37,064 nt of DNA, taken from NCBI GenBank assembly GCA_943788045.1, contig CALSOT010000008.1:1-37064 (forward strand), given 5' to 3'. The notes beneath the pieces were generated by a model that worked only from the letters and a program-made list of their open reading frames with translations, made no database searches and was not told the origin of the DNA. The stretch is from an uncultured Polaribacter sp. (GTDB lineage Bacteria; Bacteroidota; Bacteroidia; Flavobacteriales; Flavobacteriaceae). The first letter of the stretch is position 1, and the number at the start of each line of letters is the position of its first letter. Positions 1 to 7,155 of this stretch are shown piece by piece. Position numbers and translations under genes: made by a program.

Positions 1-230
1 AAAATAAAATTATGAACTATATTATTATTGTTCAAAATGAGATATTTATAGAGTATATGAAGCCGAGAGTTGTCTCTGATTTATAAATGTATATATAAGA
101 TTATATATTATCTTCATATGAATATTAGCCTAAATTTAGATTGTTCGAGCATCAAATTTATTTATAATGAGAGTTATAAATATTCTGCATTTCATTCTTA
201 TAATTTATCATGGAGGGTGTTATTATAAAC
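1..230. other. AT-rich stretch without a recognised gene
   Basis: Very AT-rich DNA at the left edge. I found no convincing open frame, tRNA or repeat. It lies downstream of the OmpA-type gene and its terminator, so it is probably a spacer or the flank of a gene outside the window. Confidence 0.5.
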
Positions 231-263
231 AAAAAAACCATCCGATAGTAGGATGGTTTTTTT
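231..263. terminator. Bidirectional rho-independent terminator
   Basis: A perfect 13-bp inverted repeat: seven A, then CCATCC, a 7-base loop GATAGTA, GGATGG, then seven T. The GC core flanked by A and T runs works on either strand. It lies just past the stop codon of the leftward OmpA-type gene and should end that transcript; it could also stop a rightward transcript from outside the window. Confidence 0.9.
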
Positions 264-284
264 AAATATTATTTTGAATTAGAT

Positions 285-1133
285 TTAATTCGTAGCATCT
301 TGCTCTAATAAATCAAAGAATTGATTTAATTTCGGCATGATAATAATTTTCGTTCTTCTATTCTTAGACATATTTTCTGGAGTATCATTTTCAACTAAAG
401 GTACATATTGACTCCTAGCAGCAGCAATTAATCTTTCTGGTTTTACACCAAATTTGTATTGTAAAATTCTAGTAATAGATGTCGCTCTTTTTGCAGACAA
501 ATCCCAATTGTCTTGCAAAAATTCAGTTTTAATTGTTCTGGAATCTGTGTGTCCTTCAATCATTACTTCCATTTCGGGTTGAGCATTAATGACTTTTGCT
601 ATTTTTTCTAAAACACCGTAAGCATTTTCCGTTACATTATAACTAGCGCTTCTAAACAATAGTTTGTCTGAAATAGATATGAATACGACAGTTTTTTCAA
701 CATTTACCTCAATATCTTTATCTTGAATTCCGTCTGTTAAGTTCTTAGTTAAGTGATATTTAATAGCAAGATTTAAGGAGTCTTTTTGAGTCATTGCTTG
801 TCTTACTCCATTAATATATTTGTCTTTTTCACTTAATTGAGAAATTACGTTTTTGATATTATCAGATGAAGATTGTGTTAAAACGGTTAGGTTCTCTACT
901 TGTTTTAAGGCAACTTTTTTATCTTCTTTCAAAGACTTTACTTGTTCACTTAATACAAAGGATTTTGCGGCTTCTTTTTCAATTTCAAGTAAGCATTTTT
1001 GTAAATTAGTTTTAGTATCAACTAATTCAGTTTTAGCTTTATCATGTTTAGTTTGTAAATCAACAAAATCTTTTTTTGCAACACAAGATGTGACTAGAAT
1101 GGCTGTTAATAACAGTAATGAGATTTTTTTCAT
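285..1133 (-). CDS. OmpA-family peptidoglycan-binding lipoprotein
   Basis: Predicted outer-membrane lipoprotein that ties the envelope to peptidoglycan. Residues 1-17 form a lipoprotein signal ending in a lipobox (VTSC, Cys17). Residues about 25-110 are Lys/Glu/Gln-rich and look like a coiled coil. Residues about 135-270 are an OmpA C-terminal domain, with the GHTD motif, the later WDLSAKRA segment and the closing NRRTKI segment, which contain the usual Asp and Arg that bind diaminopimelate. The 282-residue size fits flavobacterial lipoprotein-coiled coil-OmpA proteins. It is monocistronic, diverges from the ApbE gene, and ends just before a strong terminator. A TAnnTTTG element lies 25 bases upstream of the ATG. 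The family call is firm; the specific cellular role is inferred. Confidence 0.9.
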   Translation of the reverse strand: MKKISLLLLTAILVTSCVAKKDFVDLQTKHDKAKTELVDTKTNLQKCLLEIEKEAAKSFVLSEQVKSLKEDKKVALKQVENLTVLTQSSSDNIKNVISQLSEKDKYINGVRQAMTQKDSLNLAIKYHLTKNLTDGIQDKDIEVNVEKTVVFISISDKLLFRSASYNVTENAYGVLEKIAKVINAQPEMEVMIEGHTDSRTIKTEFLQDNWDLSAKRATSITRILQYKFGVKPERLIAAARSQYVPLVENDTPENMSKNRRTKIIIMPKLNQFFDLLEQDATN

Positions 1134-1158
1134 CGTTTCAATATTAAGTTAAAAGCAA

Positions 1159-1166
1159 CAAATTTA
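1159..1166 (-). promoter_or_regulatory. -7 element of the OmpA-type gene promoter
   Basis: On the minus strand the sequence is TAAATTTG, an exact match to the Bacteroidota -7 consensus TAnnTTTG, with 25 bases between it and the ATG. No clear TTTG -33 box was found at the right distance, so this is a partial promoter. Confidence 0.45.
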
Positions 1167-1222
1167 GCGAAATGGATTAAGAATAACTGCTATTAATGAT
1201 ATTTTATGAAAATTTTATAGGC

Positions 1223-1230
1223 TATTTTTG
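1223..1230 (+). promoter_or_regulatory. -7 element of the apbE promoter
   Basis: TATTTTTG matches TAnnTTTG and lies about 20 bases before the ATG at 1250. A transcript starting here could not include the upstream ATG at 1196, which supports the shorter protein. No good -33 box was seen. Confidence 0.4.
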
Positions 1231-1249
1231 TAAAAATATTTTCAATTTT

Positions 1250-2242
1250 ATGATACTCAAAAATATACTAACATTTCTTTCGTTTTTATTACTTGTTATT
1301 TCTTGTGCAGATTATAACAAGGTGAATGATATTACCTTGAAAGGTCATGTTTTTGGAACAACTTATAAAATAGTTTATCTAAATTCTGGTCATAATTATC
1401 AGAAATCTATAGATAGTTTGTTTTATTTAATGAATAAATCATTGTCAACTTATATTCCTACTTCAGATATTTCAAGGATTAATAATGGTGATTCTACTGT
1501 TGTTGTTGATGATTTATTTTTAGAGGTTTTTCATAAATCAAAAATGATTTATGAAGAAACGAATGGATATTTTGATCCAACTGTAGGTAATCTTGTCAAT
1601 GCTTGGGGATTTGGTCCGAATAAAGAGAAGAGAAACTTATCAACTGAAGAAGTAAAAATGCAAATGGAATTTGTTGGTTTGAATAAAGTAGATGTTGTTA
1701 ACAGTAAGGTTAAGAAAGATAATTTAAATATATATTTAGACTTTAATGCTATAGCAAAGGGTTTTGGAATTGATGTTGTAGCACGTTTTTTAAATAGTAA
1801 AAATGTAACAAATTATTTAGTTGAAATAGGTGGAGAAATACGTACTCAAGGAACTAAAGAAAATAATATTCCTTGGGTTATTAAACTTGTTGATCCTGTT
1901 AATAAAGAAGATCTTAAAGGTTATAAAAATCTAAATTTGTCAAATAAATCTATGGCGACATCTGGTAATTACAGAAAATTTAGAGTTACTTCAGATGGAC
2001 AAAAATTTGTTCATACAATAAATCCAAAAACGGGTTATGCAAAAGAGAGTAATTTATTAAGTGCTTCGGTAATTGCTAGTTTAGATTGTGCAGATGTGGA
2101 TGCTTATGCAACGGCTTTTATGACGATGGGGTTAAAAAAAGTGAAATCTTTTTTATTAACTCATAAAAATATTGATGCTATTTTATTATTTGTTGATGAG
2201 AATGGAGATTTAAAGGAGTACAACACGTTTACTAAAAGATAG
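1250..2242 (+). CDS. apbE: ApbE family FAD:protein FMN transferase lipoprotein
   Basis: Covalently attaches FMN from FAD to Thr/Ser of extracytoplasmic flavoproteins such as Nqr/Rnf subunits. I chose the ATG at 1250 (330 residues) over 1196 because the protein then begins with a clean lipoprotein signal ending VISC, and because a promoter -7 element sits between the two ATGs. Family motifs are visible: FDPTVGNLVNAWGFGP, the DFNAIAKGFGID segment, the GGEIRTQG segment, ATSGNYR, and the Asp-rich CADVDAYATAF region near the end that binds metal and FAD. The size is normal for ApbE. No flavinylated partner is encoded nearby, so its substrate must lie elsewhere. The gene is monocistronic and converges with the methyltransferase gene. 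Confidence 0.92.
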   Translation: MILKNILTFLSFLLLVISCADYNKVNDITLKGHVFGTTYKIVYLNSGHNYQKSIDSLFYLMNKSLSTYIPTSDISRINNGDSTVVVDDLFLEVFHKSKMIYEETNGYFDPTVGNLVNAWGFGPNKEKRNLSTEEVKMQMEFVGLNKVDVVNSKVKKDNLNIYLDFNAIAKGFGIDVVARFLNSKNVTNYLVEIGGEIRTQGTKENNIPWVIKLVDPVNKEDLKGYKNLNLSNKSMATSGNYRKFRVTSDGQKFVHTINPKTGYAKESNLLSASVIASLDCADVDAYATAFMTMGLKKVKSFLLTHKNIDAILLFVDENGDLKEYNTFTKR

Positions 2243-2316
2243 ATGGTTTTACTAAATTCCGTTTTATAATCAAGGCGATGCAAAAAATGTTGTTAACCTT
2301 TATTGCTAATGATACA

Positions 2317-3087
2317 CTACTTTTTATAACAAACAGGAAGTATTTCATTTTTCATTAAACAATATCTTTCTAGTTTTTCTCGAGTGATTTTTTTAGTGTA
2401 ATCAATTTCATCAACTTCAAAACCTACAGAACGAAGCTTGTTAAAATAATCTCTACCATAAACTCTGACGTGGTCGTATTGGCCAAATATTTCTGCACGT
2501 TCTGTTCTGTTTGTAATTGTATTATCTTCAAATGTCTTTTCTCTGGATAAATCTTGAGGAATTTGAAAAATCCCAAAGCCTCCTTTTTTTAATACTCGGT
2601 ATAATTCCTGCATTGCTTTTGTATCGTCTATGATATGTTCTAGCACATGATTACAGAAAACAACATTAAAAGAGTTGTCATCAAAAGGTAAGTTGCATAT
2701 ATCTGCTTTTACATCTGCAATGGGTGATTCCAAGTCAGAGGTTATATACTCCAGGTTTGTTTGTTTTCTAAAGAGGTCTAAGAAACACTGTTCTGGGGCA
2801 ATATGCAAAGTTTTTATTTTTTCTTTTGATGTAAAAAAATCAGTATCATCTCTCAAAAAAAGCCACATCAATCGATGTCTTTCTAGAGAGAGAGTTGATG
2901 GTGAAAGTGCATTTTCTCGCTGTTTGCCATATCCATAAGGTAAAAATTTACGAAAAGATTTTCCATCAATTGGATCTGTAAATTTATTGCCTTTTAAAGA
3001 AAAAGCAATTATTGGACGCACAAGATAACTAACCTTTATCAACCAAGGTCTTGGGACTGTATTTAATATGTATTTAAAGATAGACAC
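2317..3087 (-). CDS. Class I SAM-dependent methyltransferase
   Basis: Predicted cytoplasmic methyltransferase, substrate unknown. The Rossmann core spans residues about 90-200: a motif I variant LHIAPEQ in place of the usual glycine-rich loop, an acidic TSDLES segment for the SAM ribose, DICNLPFDDNSF (motif II region), VVFCNHVLEHI, and LYRVLKKGG, typical of the Methyltransf_11 group. The 256-residue size is normal. It lies 5 bases downstream of map on the same strand and is likely co-transcribed with it, although no functional tie between the two is known to me. Confidence 0.8.
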   Translation of the reverse strand: MSIFKYILNTVPRPWLIKVSYLVRPIIAFSLKGNKFTDPIDGKSFRKFLPYGYGKQRENALSPSTLSLERHRLMWLFLRDDTDFFTSKEKIKTLHIAPEQCFLDLFRKQTNLEYITSDLESPIADVKADICNLPFDDNSFNVVFCNHVLEHIIDDTKAMQELYRVLKKGGFGIFQIPQDLSREKTFEDNTITNRTERAEIFGQYDHVRVYGRDYFNKLRSVGFEVDEIDYTKKITREKLERYCLMKNEILPVCYKK

Positions 3088-3092
3088 CAGCG

Positions 3093-3902
3093 CTATAAAA
3101 CGGCTCTAAATTCATCTTCTTCATTAGTAACGACACCCAAAGCTTCGTGGACGTATTTAAAAGTAGAAAGTAGCTCTGGTTTGCCATTTATAATTGCAAC
3201 ATCGTGTTCAAAATGAGCAGATGGTTTGTTGTCTAAGGTGGTAATTGTCCAGCCATCGCTGTGTTGTCTAATTTTATGGGTTCCTAAATTTGTCATAGGT
3301 TCTATGGCAACAACCATACCTTCTGTAAACTTCTTTCCTCTTCCTCTTTTACCATAATTAGGCATTTCAGGATCTTCATGCATTTCTCTTCCCAAACCGT
3401 GACCTACCAATTCTCTAACAACACCATAACCATGTTTTTCTGTAAAGTTTTGAATAGCAAAACCTACATCACCAACTCTATTACCTGCTTTAAATTCGCG
3501 AATACCAACATATAAACTTTCTCGAGTTACATCTAAAAGTTTTTTAGTTTCAGGTAAAATTTCTCCAACAGCAAAAGTATATGCATGATCTCCGTAAAAA
3601 CCATTTTTCTTTGAACCACAATCGATAGAAATAATATCTCCCTCGATTAGTGGTTTTTTATTAGGAATACCATGTACAACTTGAGAGTTTGGACTCATAC
3701 AAAGTGTATTTGGAAAATCGTATAGACCTAAAAAACCAGGAATAGCGCCTTCTGATCTAATAAATTCTTCTGCAAGCTTGTCTAAATATAAAGTAGAAAC
3801 CCCGGGTTTTACTTCTGTAGCAAGCATACCTAATGTTTTAGAAACAATTAATGCACTTTCGCGCATAATTTCTATCTCTTCTTTAGTTTTTATTTTAATC
3901 AT
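3093..3902 (-). CDS. map: Methionine aminopeptidase type I
   Basis: Removes the N-terminal Met from new cytoplasmic proteins using two divalent metals. The five metal ligands of the pita-bread fold are visible: Asp in SIDCGS, Asp in FYGDHAY, His in GHGLGREMHEDPE, Glu in AIEPM and Glu in HFEHDVAI. I chose the ATG at 3902 (269 residues, MIKIKTKEEIE), the usual type I start. An ATG at 3923 lies inside the predicted promoter -7 box and so should not be in the mRNA. First gene of a two-gene unit with the methyltransferase. Confidence 0.96.
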   Translation of the reverse strand: MIKIKTKEEIEIMRESALIVSKTLGMLATEVKPGVSTLYLDKLAEEFIRSEGAIPGFLGLYDFPNTLCMSPNSQVVHGIPNKKPLIEGDIISIDCGSKKNGFYGDHAYTFAVGEILPETKKLLDVTRESLYVGIREFKAGNRVGDVGFAIQNFTEKHGYGVVRELVGHGLGREMHEDPEMPNYGKRGRGKKFTEGMVVAIEPMTNLGTHKIRQHSDGWTITTLDNKPSAHFEHDVAIINGKPELLSTFKYVHEALGVVTNEEDEFRAVL

Positions 3903-3920
3903 GTTGAAAAAATTGAGCAG

Positions 3921-3928
3921 CAAAGTTA
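3921..3928 (-). promoter_or_regulatory. -7 element of the map promoter
   Basis: The minus strand reads TAACTTTG, a match to TAnnTTTG, 18 bases before the ATG at 3902. The -33 region is T-rich but lacks a perfect TTTG. The element overlaps the upstream ATG at 3923, which decides the start codon. Confidence 0.55.
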
Positions 3929-3966
3929 CTATAAATTCTATTATTAAAAAGATAGTTTCTTATTTG

Positions 3967-3994
3967 AAAAAGGAGAGAAAATTATTTTTTCTCT
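3967..3994 (-). terminator. Possible terminator downstream of the gpmI-thioredoxin unit
   Basis: On the minus strand AGAGAAAA and TTTTCTCT form an 8-bp stem with a 5-base loop, followed by CCTTTTT. The stem is AT-rich and so weak, but it is correctly placed between the thioredoxin-like gene and the map promoter. Confidence 0.4.
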
Positions 3995-4027
3995 TTTGGA
4001 GTTGACTATAAATTAATGATAAATATA

Positions 4028-4168
4028 TCAATATCTATTCTCCGATAAAATTACTAGCATTTTTGCTCTATTCATCATTGTACAAAAAACTAATTCATTA
4101 CTTTCAGATTCCAGTTTTGTTCTTGTCTCAAAATTTTCGATATGTATCTTCCAAGATATCGTAAAAAT
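4028..4168 (-). other. 46-codon open stretch in a 300-base gap, possible gene relic
   Basis: The gap between map and the thioredoxin-like gene holds a minus-strand frame open for 46 codons from a stop to a TGA, with no plausible start at its head (first Met about residue 31). Its residue mix (NFETRTKLESESNELVF and so on) looks more protein-like than typical AT-rich spacer. I cannot name a family. It may be the tail of a decayed gene or chance. Nothing else was seen in the gap apart from the weak terminator and the map promoter. Confidence 0.25.
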
Positions 4169-4202
4169 TTAAAGCAATAATTAATGGATTATTAGGTATC
4201 GT

Positions 4203-4745
4203 TTATTTGTCGTAAGAATGTTTATAAGCTTCTCCTGTAACAATTTTTAGAATATCTTTTTCTAAAGATTCACGAGCGTATTCAACATATCGTCCAATCT
4301 CTTTTCCATCTTTATAAAAGATAAAAGTTGGAACTCTTTTTACGTCAAAACCTTCTTGAAGATTATCAGGAGTCTTTTTATTTCTGTTAACCGTTATTAA
4401 TTGTAAGTTATTAAAGTTAAAACCAGTTTGGTCTAAAATTTTGTAAAAATGCGGTGTTTCTCTTTTACTATCTCCACACCAAGTTCCCATAAAGCCTTTA
4501 ATTTTAATCCCTTTTAGACTTTTTTTTAAGGAAGCGATTGTTGTTGGATTTGGCTCGTATGTATTAAATTTTTGAGTATACCATGTTTTGTATGGCGTTT
4601 GTTGAAAAGATTCTTTATTAGCAAAGCCCACTAAATCACCTCTTTGGTTTTTTACTGCCGTTACTTTTTTAGTTTCAACTCCTTTTTGCTGTGTGCTGCA
4701 AGAGGATAAAACGATTATGGAAATTAATAAGATTAGCTTTTTCAT
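4203..4745 (-). CDS. Thioredoxin-fold lipoprotein with a CxxS active site
   Basis: Predicted periplasm-facing lipoprotein of the thioredoxin superfamily. Residues 1-16 form a lipoprotein signal (VLSSC, Cys16). The thioredoxin domain covers about residues 75-175: strand GIKIKGFMGTWC, active-site segment WCGDS, and the cis-Pro loop KRVPTFIFYKDGKEIGRY. Only the first active-site Cys is present (Cys-Gly-Asp-Ser), which argues against an ordinary dithiol oxidoreductase and fits a monothiol, isomerase-like or binding role. It starts 11 bases after gpmI and is probably in the same transcript. The fold is confident, the function is not. Confidence 0.8.
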   Translation of the reverse strand: MKKLILLISIIVLSSCSTQQKGVETKKVTAVKNQRGDLVGFANKESFQQTPYKTWYTQKFNTYEPNPTTIASLKKSLKGIKIKGFMGTWCGDSKRETPHFYKILDQTGFNFNNLQLITVNRNKKTPDNLQEGFDVKRVPTFIFYKDGKEIGRYVEYARESLEKDILKIVTGEAYKHSYDK

Positions 4746-4756
4746 TTTTTTATAGA

Positions 4757-6274
4757 TTACAATAAAGAATACTGTGTCATTTCTTTAGGTTGTTTGACTC
4801 CCATTAAATCTAAAATTGTAGGAGCAATGTCTCCGAGTACACCACTATTTATTGATTTTATTTCTTCGTCAATTAAAATAAAAGGTACCGGGTTTGTAGT
4901 GTGAGCAGTGTGAGGAGAGCCATCAGGATTCATCATTGTTTCACAGTTACCATGATCTGCGATTAATAATATAGAATAACCGTTTTCTAAACCAGTTTCA
5001 ATAACTTCTTTTGTGCAAATATCTACAGCTTCACACGCTTTTATAGCGGCATTCATTATACCTGTATGTCCAACCATATCTCCGTTTGCAAAGTTTAAAC
5101 AAACAAAATCTGCCTCCCCTTTCTTTAAATCTTCACATAATGCATCTTTTAATTCATAAGCAGACATTTCTGGTTGTAAGTCGTAGGTTGCTACTTTTGG
5201 TGAGTTTCTTAAAATTCTGGACTCACCTTCAAAAGGAGCTTCTTGTCCACCAGAAAAGAAAAAGGTTACGTGAGGATATTTTTCAGTCTCAGCAATTCTA
5301 ATTTGCTTTTTTCCAGCTTTAGATAAAACTTCACCTAGAGTGTTTTTAATATTATCGGTATTATAAATAACGTTTATACCTTTAAAACTTTCATCATATA
5401 AAGTGATGGTTGTGTAATAAAGGTCTAATTTTTTCATTCCAAATTCAGGAAAATCATTTTGCGATAAGGCAGTTGTTAATTCTCTACCTCTATCTGTTCT
5501 GTAGTTAAAGAATAGTACAACATCACCTTCTTTAATTTGTGATTTTGAAGAACCATCTTCATTCGTTACAATGATAGACTTATGAAATTCATCTGTTATA
5601 CCATCTTCATAATTTTTACTCATTGTTGCAATAGCGTCAGTGGTTTTCGTTCCAACTCCATTAACAAGGCCATCATAAGCTTCCTTTACGCGTTCCCATC
5701 TGTTGTCTCTATCCATTGCATAATAACGCCCAGTTACAGAAGCTAATTCCCCTGTAGTTTCTTTCATATATTCTTGAATGTCTTTAATAAAATATGTTCC
5801 AGATTTTGGGTCACAATCTCTACCATCTGTAAATGCGTGTAAAAAAACATTGTCTACTTCATTTTCTTTAGCAACATCTAACAATCCTTTTAAATGGTTA
5901 ATATGTGCATGAATTCCTCCGTTTGAGAGTAAACCTAGTAAATGAACGTCTTTGTTGTTTTCTTTTGCATATTTAAAAGTATCTAATAAGGCTTTTTCTT
6001 TACCTAAAGTTTTTTCTTTTACAGCTTTATTAATTCGAGCTAAATTTTGATATACTATTCTACCAGCACCTAGGTTCATGTGGCCAACTTCAGAATTCCC
6101 CATTTGTCCCTCTGGCAGTCCAACATGTTCTCCATCTGTTCTTAATTGGGCATTTGGATATTTATTATACAAACCATTAATAAAAGGTGTCTTTGCATTA
6201 TAAATAGCTGATGCTTTCGGGTCTTGTGTAATTCCCCAACCATCTAAAATCATCAATATAACTTTCTTGTTCAT
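4757..6274 (-). CDS. gpmI: 2,3-bisphosphoglycerate-independent phosphoglycerate mutase
   Basis: Interconverts 3- and 2-phosphoglycerate in glycolysis and gluconeogenesis using two Mn ions and a phosphoserine intermediate. The alkaline-phosphatase-like fold is visible: LMILDGWG at the N-terminus (metal-binding Asp11), GNSEVGHMNLGAGR with catalytic Ser61, HAFTDGRDCDP and GRYYAMDRDNRWER in the substrate-binding domain, and near the C-terminus NFANGDMVGHTG, ADHGNCETM and SPHTAHT. The 505 residues fit the family. It heads a likely two-gene unit with the thioredoxin-like lipoprotein and diverges from the ankyrin gene. Confidence 0.97.
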   Translation of the reverse strand: MNKKVILMILDGWGITQDPKASAIYNAKTPFINGLYNKYPNAQLRTDGEHVGLPEGQMGNSEVGHMNLGAGRIVYQNLARINKAVKEKTLGKEKALLDTFKYAKENNKDVHLLGLLSNGGIHAHINHLKGLLDVAKENEVDNVFLHAFTDGRDCDPKSGTYFIKDIQEYMKETTGELASVTGRYYAMDRDNRWERVKEAYDGLVNGVGTKTTDAIATMSKNYEDGITDEFHKSIIVTNEDGSSKSQIKEGDVVLFFNYRTDRGRELTTALSQNDFPEFGMKKLDLYYTTITLYDESFKGINVIYNTDNIKNTLGEVLSKAGKKQIRIAETEKYPHVTFFFSGGQEAPFEGESRILRNSPKVATYDLQPEMSAYELKDALCEDLKKGEADFVCLNFANGDMVGHTGIMNAAIKACEAVDICTKEVIETGLENGYSILLIADHGNCETMMNPDGSPHTAHTTNPVPFILIDEEIKSINSGVLGDIAPTILDLMGVKQPKEMTQYSLL

Positions 6275-6478
6275 TTTCTTAAAATTGAGCGGTAAAAATA
6301 AGAAATATTTTTCGCTTGTTTTGCTTTTTTAACGAAACCGATAGCGCTACTATTTTTTTATAAATTCTAATAAAAAATAACACTCGGATTGCGATATTTT
6401 AATCTTTCTGTTCGTATTTAATTTGAAAATTTAAAGGACTTTAAATTGTTAAATACATGTTAATTGATCAATTTTATT

Positions 6479-6503
6479 GAAACACTTTTTCTTTTTGAGC
6501 GTC
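6479..6503 (+). promoter_or_regulatory. Possible ECF-sigma promoter of the ankyrin gene
   Basis: GAAAC at 6479-6483 and CGTC at 6500-6503 are separated by 16 bases, the layout of extracytoplasmic-function sigma promoters (a GAAC-like -35 and CGTC-like -10). It is followed by TTATCAGTATAATAAAG and lies about 47 bases before the ATG. No TAnnTTTG element was found in this 275-base divergent gap, so housekeeping control is less obvious. This is pattern reading only. Confidence 0.4.
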
Positions 6504-6549
6504 TTATCAGTATAATAAAGTAAAAAAATATATAACCCAAAAACCAATT

Positions 6550-6939
6550 ATGATGAGAAAAATAATTTTACCAATACTATTGTGTTCTTTTACACTTGGA
6601 TCACTAAATGCAACAACAAAAAAAGTTTTAAAAACAGAAAAATCAATCCTAACAAAAAACTATTATGACGTTAGTCCTTTTTGTAATTTGATTAAGAAGG
6701 GAAACTATGAAGCCGTTAAAGCTTTAATCGAAGCAGGTGAAGATGTTAACAAAAAATCTTTTGGATTAACTCCTTTGATGTTCGCTGCGAGATATAATAA
6801 GGTAAAAATAGTGCAATTACTAATTGCGAATGGAGCAAAATTAAGCATGAAATCGGATAAAGGTAGAATAACTGCATTAGAGATAGCAAAAAGATCTAAA
6901 GCCCATGATGCTTACAATATTATAAAAAAATCACTTTAG
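6550..6939 (+). CDS. Secreted ankyrin-repeat protein
   Basis: Small exported protein. Residues 1-21 form a Sec signal peptide (hydrophobic core ILPILLCSFTLG, likely cleavage after LNA). The rest is about three ankyrin repeats: residues about 40-70 (FCNLIKKGNYEAVKALIEAGEDVN), 73-105 (FGLTPLMFAARYNKVKIVQL) and 107-129 (ITALEIAKRSKAHDA). Short periplasmic ankyrin proteins often help catalases or peroxidases in other bacteria, but no such gene is next to it here, so the partner is unknown. It is monocistronic, with a good terminator behind and a possible ECF promoter in front, which would fit a stress-response gene. Confidence 0.85.
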   Translation: MMRKIILPILLCSFTLGSLNATTKKVLKTEKSILTKNYYDVSPFCNLIKKGNYEAVKALIEAGEDVNKKSFGLTPLMFAARYNKVKIVQLLIANGAKLSMKSDKGRITALEIAKRSKAHDAYNIIKKSL

Positions 6940-6976
6940 TCTTATTATTTGAATTAATTTATCTAAAGAACAAGAG

Positions 6977-7011
6977 AGAGGCTGTCTGTAAAAGGCGGCC
7001 TCTATTTTTTT
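6977..7011 (+). terminator. Rho-independent terminator of the ankyrin gene
   Basis: AGAGGCTG pairs with CGGCCTCT (8 bp with one G-U pair) around an 11-base loop, followed by A and seven T. It starts about 37 bases past the stop codon. Confidence 0.8.
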
Positions 7012-7122
7012 ATTACCCAAATAGTCATACTGTGTGTAATGGTAAGGTTTTTTAATACTTATGATAAATATAAAATACGATGCTTTATGTTTATTTTATT
7101 ATGTAATTAATATTTTAAAATG

Positions 7123-7130
7123 TAATTTTG
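7123..7130 (+). promoter_or_regulatory. -7 element of the aromatic amino acid hydroxylase promoter
   Basis: TAATTTTG is an exact match to TAnnTTTG, 25 bases before the ATG at 7156. The -33 region has no clear TTTG. Confidence 0.5.
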
Positions 7131-7155
7131 TAAGAATAATTCAATAAATATTTTA

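Noticed and set aside
104..121. Near-palindrome AAGATTATATATTATCTT near the left edge
   Set aside because: It is imperfect and built of AT only, so chance is a sufficient explanation.
853..1152. 99-codon rightward open frame over the OmpA-type gene
   Set aside because: It is antisense to a clear OmpA-family gene, and its protein has no recognisable features; a shadow frame.
1196..1249. Longer N-terminus for the ApbE protein
   Set aside because: The added residues precede a proper lipoprotein signal, and the -7 element lies within this stretch, so they are unlikely to be translated.
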